Part shown: piece by piece, positions 56,468 through 64,000 of the stretch
How positions within the stretch are numbered: the stretch's first letter is position 1
How the letters are laid out: every line of letters starts with the position of its first letter
Assembly (NCBI RefSeq): GCF_021462225.1
Contig: NC_061800.1
Location: 1,612,001 to 1,676,000 of the forward strand
Source of the DNA: Girardinichthys multiradiatus
Taxonomy: Eukaryota > Chordata > Actinopteri > Cyprinodontiformes > Goodeidae
Length of the DNA: 64,000 nt
Direction: 5' to 3'
Translations under genes and position numbers: made by a program
The notes under the pieces: generated by a model
Database searches by the model: none
Told to the model about the DNA's origin: nothing
The model's input: only the letters and a program-made list of their open reading frames with translations

Positions 56468-57719
56468 TGTTCGAGCAAGGTCTGACCATCTCTGGAGATT
56501 AGAGTCCTGTAAGAAAACAGGAGCATCCTGATTCCCAGGATGACCTATAGACATATTACTGTGTCAGAGCTGTTTGTTGAGTAATAACGGGGACCAGGGT
56601 CGGAGGCGTGTGTTTGTATTGTTTGAGTACAGCCTCTTTTTATAAAGAATTCTGACTTTTTGGGGAGTCATTAAACAATTGTCTCCGGTCCCCCAGATCT
56701 GATGCATGGATCTGTTATTTTTATATGGGCCTGGTTGAAGTAAAATCATATGTTAAACTAAGTCTGTGTCAAAAGAGTATTCTCTGATACACTGCACTTT
56801 GGCAGGTGGTCAATAACCTCTTAAGATGCACAAAGCTACAATACTGTAAAAGGTATTTGCCCCCTTCTCTTTTTTTTGTCACACGTTTTAAATCAGCAAG
56901 TGAATTTTAACATCTGATGTAAATAACCCGAGTTAGCACAAAAGGGAACTCAAAAACCTTTTTTCTTTTCTTTCTTTTAAACCAGAGGTAGACTTGCTCA
57001 TGTTGTGGCCATTTTGCCCATTCTCTTATCCTCACTGTTGAATCATGGATACTGACCTTAACTAATGCAAGTGGGGTCTGCAGTGCTTTAGATGTTCTAG
57101 AAGGTTTAACCACTGGTCCACATTTTCTCCATGTGGATAATGATTCTCACTATTGCCCCTTTTCCTCCAGTCCCTAGTCAGCATGGTTTGGGACAGCTCT
57201 ATTCGCTTTTTAGGATTTTCCACTAGCAACGGTTACTATTTTCAGTACCTGCTTGCTTGCAGTTGCAACAGTGCCAAGTAGTGCTGAAAATGCGACGTCA
57301 GAGGGCTTGGGTCACTGATTGGATAGGAGGCGGCGTCACTAGTTGGAGCTCTCAACTTTAATGAAAAATTCAGAGTGAGATTAGGTCTGCTGGTGTTGAA
57401 GGAACTAGATTTTGGACATTTTGGCTACAGCCGGCCCTCTATCTCAGTTCTCCCAACTGTTTTATTAAGAAAAATGTCATTGCATTGACATCTAAAGTTC
57501 CAATGAAATGTAAAGGATCACTGATTTTGATAGGTGTTACATGAATGTGTGATGCAAGTGGAACTTAATTGAGAGGGTTACTTACAGGAATCCAATGTAT
57601 TAATGCTGAAAAAGTTTTTCTATTTGTCCAAGGTACCGCACCTGGCTGGCGGTCAGACACCAAGGACTCTATCCAGTCCTTGGTCCCCAGAAGCGGTCAC
57701 ACTATATAACGCTGGATCT
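56468..57719. other. intergenic; possible MITE debris at 57170-57340
   Basis: ttcgctttttaggattttcc actagc and gaaaatgcgacgtcagaggg resemble common fish MITE debris, but no ends can be set. The rest is featureless. Confidence 0.35.
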
Positions 57720-57721
57720 TA

Positions 57722-57800
57722 TGTCAAGTCAAGTTTATTTATATAGTGCTTTTGAGCTACAAGGCACTCAAAGTGCTGTACGTGAGGAAAAACATTACAA
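57722..57800. repeat. short dispersed repeat (tttatttatatagtgc type)
   Basis: gtcaagtttatttatatagtgcttttgagc ... aaggcactcaaagtgctgta is the common fish short repeat end, related in style to 49467-49560 and 32296. Confidence 0.55.
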
Positions 57801-58943
57801 TGATACAGAAAATCAAACACAGAAAAACAAATCAAATGACATTAATAATCCTTGGGAGTTTACTGGTAAGAGCTGGTTCTAATCCAAACTTTCTAATAGA
57901 GGTAATTAGCTCATTAAGTCCTCTGTGGTAAGGAATACATCCTGTGCTAGAAGAAAAATGATAATATTGATCCTTGAGGTCGCTGGTATGTGGCAGCTGT
58001 GGTCCCATCATTCAAATAGTAAAAGTCATGGGCACTCACTGAAGTCTAAGTAGAGAAGCTGGGTCACTTGTAGGTCCAAACCTTTTAAGTACTAATAATG
58101 TTTGGCTTTCACTGGTATGAAATAGTTGTAATACAATCCTTCTAAGAAATCTAAAAATCTATGAATCCTTCAAAGAAATCTAAAAATATCTGGTCATTGG
58201 TGTAAAAACAGCTGTGGTCAAATTTTCAAATACTAATAGTATTTGGCTTTTGCTGGTAATCCATCTGAGAAATCTATGAAAAGTAATAAAATTACACATT
58301 TAGGTAAAGTAAGATAGGAGAAAAAAAATAATTCTCCTAGCAGAATAGAGTCTGAAATAGTACAAAAAACCTCAGCAGGGGTAAGCAACACACACATATG
58401 TAAAGATTTATCAAGAGTATGGTGGAATCTTGAGGGTGCGAATGTATAAGTCTGAGTGTGTTTGCAAGAAATAGACTGTCAACACTTATAGAAGCACCAT
58501 TCCTTGAGAAGAGAGGTGGAAGTTTTATCAATTGGCTGCATAGTCCTATCAGCACACAGCTGGTAGGGGAGTGCTGGGGAAGAGCGTCGTGTTTATATAA
58601 CATCCAGGAGATATTTTGTCGATAGCCAGTTAGCAGAAGTTGCCAAGGCCACATTGGGGCGCCAGATTTAGAAAAACAGGCAGTTGTGAATTTCCAACTA
58701 CCTTAAGAGTTTTACTGGTATGTCTCAATTGCGAATCTAAATAGCCAAATTTCTGGTACTTTCCGCAGTTCCCCTTCAGTCGATTCACTCGGTACAACAT
58801 GTGAGTACGGGATATCACACCCTGCATGTCCTGGCTGAAGCCACCTTTAATCACGCGTCCTAGGCAAATGATGTGATGACGACAGGTGACAGGCCCCGCC
58901 TGCACTATACCTGACCGTCATCATTGTCATTATTCAGTTCTTA
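57801..58943. other. intergenic, no recognisable feature
   Basis: A weak local duplication (aagaaatctaaaaat near 58143 and 58175) is visible; nothing else was recognised. Confidence 0.4.
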
Positions 58944-58947
58944 CGCT

Positions 58948-59377
58948 TGTGATGGAAATTCTTGCAGTAAATGTTCCAAAGTGTATGACCTTTAGGTTAC
59001 CTCACTCCTCAGAACATCTGTGTTAGAGGAGGAGGCTGTAAACGCCATTATCAGAAGTTTAATGGTTAAAACCCATCATTTAGGGTGATGTCTCAGGAAG
59101 AGCAGATAGGTCTGTTCCTAGATAATTTTGTCACCTCTGAACCCGAGGAGGGTCTAGGGTCACAAAACACAGACTCTTTGAAGTTGAGATAACACTGTCA
59201 TGTTTGGTATAAATACTGTGTGTAAATGGTGTTCGTGGCTCTGCTTAACTGACTTGCTCGGTGACAGAGTCATTCAAACGCGCAATGCCTTTGAATAAAA
59301 CTTATAAAGACAAAGTCCGGATTTTCTCTTGTTGTGAGTCAACTTCTCTCACACTTTGATAAAAAAATTCCATTACA
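58948..59377 (+). repeat. solo LTR with 4-bp target duplication
   Basis: It starts TGTGATGGAAATT and ends AAATTCCATTACA, inverted repeats of 13 bases with two mismatches. CGCT flanks it on both sides (58944-58947 and 59378-59381). A TATA box (ggtataaatactg) is near 59209 and an AATAAA near 59292. At 430 bp with 4-bp duplication it fits a gammaretrovirus-type LTR left by LTR-LTR recombination. It is unrelated in sequence to the LTRs at 5294 and 6364. Confidence 0.88.
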
Positions 59378-59562
59378 CGCTCTTCACCTCACTAACACCT
59401 CTTTGAGTCAGGCTAGCTAGCTGCTGCTGGTTAGCTCTGTGTCTCTTTTCGAAAGACTACTTGGAATTAGTTCAACTGCTGTTGTTGGAGTTAGTCACTG
59501 CTGCCTGCTGGTAAACGTGTCTGCCGCGAAACGCTAATTTCAAGCAGTTCGGTCTGGCTTTC

Positions 59563-60760
59563 GTGGTTCGGGATGAGCACAAAGCTAACGCAAGCAAAGC
59601 AGAAAAGCAGAAGTCATCTATTCATCCCTGTCCTCAGGGGTGCGGCTTCTTGCTTCATGAGAAGGACCAGCATGAGGCTTGTCCCGTCTGTCTCGGGATC
59701 ATTCACGCTTGCAGAGCGTTGGCGGAGCCCGAAGCATGTGGGTTCTGTCGCCAGCTTCGTCGCTCGACCCTGAAGAGTCGGGTTAAATTCCTTGAGAAGG
59801 TGCTGGGAGGGGCTCCTGTCTCACTGCGAGACCCACTGCTCTCCGAGGCGGGAAACCCAGTTTCGTCCGATTCTGACGAGGACGGCTTTCGGTCGAAGTC
59901 CCCGCTTCCAGCTGGGCAGACCATATGGAGTATGTTGATGGGTAAGCTGATAATGAAAGTGGTGGTCTCAGCTTCAACTAGAAGCCCTTCAGGGAGAGGA
60001 GGACGTACTGGACATTGGATGTTCATGGTCTGTCCAATGATGAGGACGAGCCTCTGCTGAGTCAGGCTGCTGCTGCTGCGCCAGCTGACCCGGGCGACAC
60101 GTCTTTTTTCTCTCTCTGCCGTCGTGCAGCTGATACCCTGGACGTGGAATGGCCCTTCCCACCTCCTGCGGAGAAGCCATCGCAATTCGCCGGGTTTTAT
60201 CTCCCCTCGGAGCCGGCCGCAGTTAAGCACCATCTACCCATGTTCCCAGACTTTGTTTCTGAGTTGGAAAAAGCCACTGTCCACCCGCGTCACAGTGCCA
60301 GGTTATGGACAGTATCTGGACCTGGAAGATGCCGAAAAAGCCGGACTGGTGAATATTCTGCCTATGGAACCGCCTTTGGCAGCATATCTGGCCCCGTTCC
60401 AAAATCATGGTGTGGGTGGTCCAACATCGCTTCCGTCTAAGTGTGTATGTTCTCCGCTGCTCAATTGGGACAAATCTACAGGTCCAAGCTCCCCGAAAGA
60501 CAGCCTGGAGCAGGGGTCTTCCTGTGGGGCTCCAGAGGGACTCGACATCCCGAAAGAAGAAGACACAGCTGTGGGACTCGAGATTCAGGGGTTTCAGGAG
60601 CAGGGAGACATGTTTGCCAGTTTTTGGCGGCTGCCGTCCAAAAGATGTTTTGCTGGTGTTGTTCGGGGTACCAGTCCCAAGAGGCGCTGCGTTTCCCCCA
60701 CACAGTCTCCCAAGCACAATTTCCCCACTAATGCATTTGCACTAAAAACCCCCAGTTTGG
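59563..60760 (+). pseudogene. DIRS-like retrotransposon gag, decayed
   Basis: The first frame 59563-59930 reads CPQGCGFLLHEKDQHEACPV then CLGIIHACRALAEPEACGFC, a Cys/His cluster typical of DIRS1-like Gag. It is followed by LKSRVKFLEKVLGGAPVS and an acidic Ser-rich stretch. A shifted frame at 60015-60440 gives FAGFYLPSEPAAVKHHLPMF. Another at 60124-60885 gives YGQYLDLEDAEKAGLVNILP and PPLAAYLAP, the conserved downstream part of that Gag. At least two frame changes are present. No DIRS reverse transcriptase, methylase-like domain or tyrosine recombinase is present; the text ends near 60760. The assignment to DIRS is from remembered family layout. Confidence 0.65.
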
Positions 60761-61182
60761 GTGCGTTGAATGTGTTTCTGAGCACTACAGTTTTTCCAAA
60801 TGTTTCTATGTATTGTCAAAATAAGATGAGATCTTTCCATGTAATCCATGCAACATTTAGTAACTGCTCACAGTTAACTCAATAAAAGTCACAATAAATA
60901 TCCTTATGTGTAATCCATGCAATAATTATTAAAACACACAGTTGAAGCAGTAGGGAGTGAAACAAGCATGTTCTCATATTCTGGAGCTGAGAGACTGGAG
61001 AGGCCTGTGTGGAGCCACATGTTATCTGTCTTATCTTTTGCAGAAGTATAAACAACAAGTATCCAATGATGTATGATGATTTTCCAAGTATTAAATGCAA
61101 TCAGTAATCTTTGATCATTAAGTAAAAAGATATATGATTGAAATGTGGGTAAGAATTGAGAATTAAAGTAAAAAAACTTTGC
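60761..61182. other. no recognisable feature
   Basis: AT-rich DNA between the gag remnant and the element B fragment. Confidence 0.45.
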
Positions 61183-61496
61183 ACTAATACACACAGCAAG
61201 ACTGGTGAAAGATTGGTTTGATGAACATGAAAGTGAAGTTGAACATCTCCCATGGCCTGCACAGTCACTAGATCTAGGCGAGTCAGGAAACGTTTTCCTC
61301 CACCAGTATCACATAGTGACCTGGCCACTATCCTGCAAGAAGAAGCTTAAAATCCCTCTGACCACTGTGCAGGACTTGTATATGTCATTCCCAAGACGAA
61401 TTGACGCTGTATTGGCGGCAAAAGGAAGCCCTACACCATACTAATAAATTATTGTGGTCTAAAACCAAGTGTTTCAGTTTCATTGTCCAACCCCTG
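61183..61496 (+). mobile_element. Tc1-like element B, 3' fragment
   Basis: The text acacagcaagactggtgaaa onward matches 56119-56465 and ends in the same gtttcattgtccaacccctg end next to TA (61497-61498). About 30 bases are missing between agatcta and ggcgagtcagg, and a short deletion follows gaagaag. It keeps the SPDL-like box region and the C-terminus (AAKGSPTPY). The 5' three quarters are absent. Confidence 0.9.
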
Positions 61497-61529
61497 TATA
61501 TATTAAGTGAATGTGTTAGATGTATATGT

Positions 61530-61680
61530 TAGGTGTCTGTGTACGTACACAGTGTACACAGACATAAACATAAGGACAGTGCAGATACAGCGTACACAGA
61601 CATAAGCACAGTACATATAAAGCTTACATAGACACATAGACGTGCATAGAGACATAAACAGATATGAGACACATAAACAT
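61530..61680. repeat. degenerate tandem repeat (acacagacataa units)
   Basis: acacagacataa/acatagacacata-like units recur at 61553, 61592, 61627 and 61648 with irregular spacing of about 20-40 bp. Only the general pattern is certain. Confidence 0.55.
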
Positions 61681-61894
61681 ATTTTTGGTACTAATGGAAC
61701 CCCACAGAAATGCGCTCCAGGACAGGAGAGGAAACGAGAGAGACGGGAGAGGGGAGGAGACAAATGAAAATGTTAAAACTGAAAATTCATAAAAATGAAC
61801 CAAAGCAACTCATAGTAAAACACTCAAACACACAAAATAAAAATTGAAAAAGACGACCTCCATGAACCATGGTACACACACAAACACACAAAAC

Positions 61895-62695
61895 AAACCT
61901 CTGAAGAGTACCAGACGCTCGTCCACAGTGACCTCATGTCCTGGCACGCGCATAGAAGAGAGAAACCCAGGTCCCTAACCACGGCGAGCTTGTTCTCGGC
62001 TTGCCTCTCCGCTCACATGCTACAGGTGTTGAACCTCACCAGTGCCGAGAGCGCGTAGAAGTGCTTGAGCCTGTGGAATGCTCTGCTCTGGACCAGTGTA
62101 TGGTGAAACATGCCTACCAGGAACATCAGGCCAACGAAGGCGCACAGCTCTACTTCGTCCGGGGCGACCGTCGCCGTGTCTCCTGCCCGCTTGCTCGAGG
62201 CCCATTCTTAGTGGCCTCGAGCAACAAACGCTCCACCTGGAAGGTAGAGAGCACATCTTGGTCTGCCCTAAGGCCCAGCATGCGTGGGATCAGTTCCCTC
62301 CGGTGCAGCCCTGACACAAGGGGATTGGGAGCCTGGTAACTTGAGCCATGAAAGAGGAGCTCGCGAGACTCCAAGGAGTGGAGGTTGGAGTCTGCTGCTA
62401 CGGCCACCCCTGCTGCTGCTGGTGCCACCCCTGCTGCTGCTGCCACTGCTGTCCCTGCTGCTGCCCGCGAGCACGGGTGAGGATACCAGTGTATTTTGCC
62501 ATCTCTGGAAAGGTAACCAGGTGTAACAGTCTCCTCTTCCTCTTCGTGATCATTGCTATGATGATCATCATGGTCATTATCTCTATCTCTATCATCATCC
62601 TCATCATCCTCTTGCCCGTCCCCGTGTTCCCTTCGTTCTTCTCCTTGACCTCTGTCATAGCCTTCGCCTTCGTTTTCCCTCGCCCTTTGCTTCAT
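61895..62695 (-). pseudogene. piggyBac-family transposase, broken
   Basis: piggyBac transposases cut and paste at TTAA through a DDD active site. On the minus strand, from a possible ATG at 62695, the text starts acidic (KQRARENEG, EDDEDDDRDRDNDHDDHH). It passes a conserved entry motif, TVTPGYLSRDGKIHWYPHP (about 62540-62485), then an Ala-rich insert encoded by CTG/GCC repeats. ERLLLEAT (about 62245-62222), VELCAFVGLMFLVGMFH (about 62150-62100), and EVTVDERLVLFRG (about 61935-61898), which holds the first catalytic Asp, follow. Frame changes near 62150-62220 and a deletion near 61990 break it. The second and third Asp and the Cys-rich C-terminus are absent to the left. The terminal inverted repeats were not found. 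Confidence 0.72.
62400..62475. repeat. CTG/GCC-rich imperfect trinucleotide repeats
   Basis: cccctgctgctgctggtgcc occurs twice with a third ctgctgctgcc block. On the minus strand this encodes the Ala/Val-rich insert in the piggyBac remnant. Confidence 0.85.
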
Positions 62696-62749
62696 CCTTT
62701 TTCGTTTTCGTCGAGCTCCAGCTCTTCTTCCGGCATGTTTGAGTAAGCC

Positions 62750-63590
62750 TTGCGGTTCAGGTACATATGTGCCACGATAGTGGACAGGGAAGGTAAACGG
62801 GAGGATATGGATAAACAGAACGAGGGGCAGGAAAAGGAGGAGAAGACAGAGGAGGGGGATGACAATAATCAGGACGAGGATGCCGAGGACGACCAGGATG
62901 ACGAGGGTTACAAGGAGGTGTGGGTGAAAGAGAAGGTGGAGGAGAAAGAAAAGAATGACTATTATAACCGCAACGGGGACGAAGACTGGGACAGTGAGAT
63001 GTACAAAGAAGGGGTAGAAGAAAGAGAAGGAGGAGGACGAGGATTGTGAGGATGGCCGGTGCACTGCCGAGAGGTACCAGGAGGAGGAGAAGGAGGAGTA
63101 GGAGGTGGTGGAAAAGAAGAAGAAGAAAAATAAAAATAAATAAATAAAAAGGAAAAGAAGAAGAAGAAGAAGAAGAGGGAGAAGAGGGAGAAGAATGAGT
63201 GGGAGGAAGGCGAGGACGGCCGAGATAAAGACCAGGAGTGCAAGGAGGAGTAGGAGAAGGATGGGGATACGGACGAGGACGACCGGTACAACAAGGCGTA
63301 GCAGCATTAGGAGGATAAGGAGGGGAAAGATGAGCAGGAGGACGATGAGGACGAACGGAACGACAAAGAGAAGTGCAAGGGGTGTAGGAGAAGGAGAGGA
63401 AGAAGGATGAGGACGAGGACGACCAGGACGCTGACGAGGAGTAGTAGGAGGAGGATGATAAGGTGGAGGAAGAATAGTAGCGTTAGGATGAGGACTAGGA
63501 TGACGAAGAAGATGGACACGACCAGGACGACCCAGGGGACGCCAAGGAGTACCAAGAGGAGGAGGAGGAGACCGAGACTTGTTCACCACG
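62750..63590 (+). repeat. purine-rich (GAG/GAC) low-complexity island
   Basis: About 840 bp with very strong G+A bias on the plus strand (gaggag, gacgag, aagaagaag runs). Plus-strand frames are acidic (EEGDDNNQDEDAEDDQDD) or Arg-rich. The long minus-strand frame through it is hydrophobic Leu/Ser/Pro low-complexity sequence that stays open only because CTC/CTT codons dominate. No conserved domain is visible. It may be an expanded acidic N-terminal coding segment or simple-repeat expansion. Confidence 0.7.
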
Positions 63591-63599
63591 TAAGACTAG

Positions 63600-64000
63600 A
63601 GTGCTAGAGTGCTCCTTGGTTCTCTTTTGTTCCTTAGTTCTCCTTTGCCCCCTTAGTTGTCTTTAACCCCTTAGATCTCTTGTCCTCCTCCTGTTTAACA
63701 AGAGGAGGACAAGGTCCGTCTGTCCACTATCTCGCCTAACCCCAACAAATGATCCCTTCCTCCAATCCCAGCGAGGTCCAAGTGTCCCACACAACACGCC
63801 CACGGATGGCGGCGGGTGTGACAAGAACACACAAGGGGTCCTTGTGACCCCATTTGGGGAAGACACGGGCACGTGAGACCGATGCACGTGGGGTCCTTGC
63901 GACCCCACCCTCCCCTGTTCAGTGTGAGATGGGGGTGCCAGGGGTCCCTGTCACCCCCCTCCACTCTCCCATTTGGGGAAAGCGGTGAGACAACGCCCAC
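63600..64000. repeat. GC-rich region with short imperfect repeats (window edge)
   Basis: ggggtccttgtgaccccattt, ggggtccttgcgacccca and ggggtccctgtcacccccct repeat at intervals of about 60 bp. catttggggaa occurs at 63850 and again at 63972. A TTAACCCCTTAG lies at 63664-63675. Composition differs sharply from the rest of the window. The region continues beyond it, so its nature cannot be settled. Confidence 0.5.

Noticed and set aside
59703..60233. 176-codon minus-strand open frame
   Set aside because: It is antisense to DIRS-like gag text and has no recognisable domain.
62696..63589. Upstream part of a 479-codon minus-strand open frame
   Set aside because: It is Leu/Pro/Ser low-complexity text that stays open because the plus strand is almost pure purine. 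Only the part from about 62695 leftward has family motifs (piggyBac).
63664..63675. TTAACCCCTTAG as a piggyBac terminal repeat
   Set aside because: It has the TTAA-CCC look of piggyBac ends, but no inverted partner was found in the window, so it is not called as a feature.

Overview
The window looks like ray-finned fish nuclear DNA, probably from a percomorph. The evidence is a vertebrate-type split gene (rrp1b) with GT-AG introns. Around it is a fish-typical repeat community: several Tc1-like families, L1/Tx1-, L2- and Rex1-like LINEs, tRNA-derived SINEs, a DIRS-like gag, a piggyBac remnant and gamma-type endogenous retroviruses. No bacterial genes, rRNA genes, CRISPR arrays or functional tRNA genes were seen.

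Layout. 1-430 is a short fish repeat. 548-5797 is a decayed, 5'-truncated endogenous retrovirus (ERV copy 1: gag, pol and env remnants and a 3' LTR). It abuts the Env tail and 3' LTR of a second family (5797-6676). From about 7.9 to 13.2 kb is a degraded L1/Tx1-like LINE, split in its endonuclease by a complete Tc1-like transposon (copy A1). 13.8-18.3 kb is ERV copy 2 (RT end, RNase H, integrase, env), ended by a SINE. 18.5-25.2 kb holds a Rex1-like LINE (minus), a Rex1-like RT scrap (plus), a long-TIR non-autonomous element and a second SINE.

25440-52336 is the one clear host gene: rrp1b (ribosomal RNA processing protein 1, Nop52 family). It has 16 coding exons and 955 predicted residues, and the frame is continuous across every inferred junction. 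Intron 4 is 14,039 bp. It carries two decayed Tc1-like elements, an L2-like LINE plus a 3' fragment, a Rex1-like fragment, a second uninterrupted Tc1-A (A2), and hAT-like and palindromic MITEs. Intron 12 has a third decayed Tc1-like scrap.

Downstream of rrp1b is repeat territory. A Tc1-like element B (53825-56465) has its transposase reading frame split by a deleted Tc1-A copy (A3). A solo LTR with a 4-bp target duplication (58948-59377) follows, then a DIRS-like gag remnant (59.57-60.76 kb) and a 3' scrap of element B. The last 2.1 kb is a sharply different, GC-rich and purine-skewed island. It contains a broken piggyBac-family transposase on the minus strand and runs off the window edge; this is the most intriguing unfinished object here.

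The genes do not form an operon or pathway. The interest lies in nested insertions that can be dated relative to each other, and in the unresolved piggyBac-containing island.
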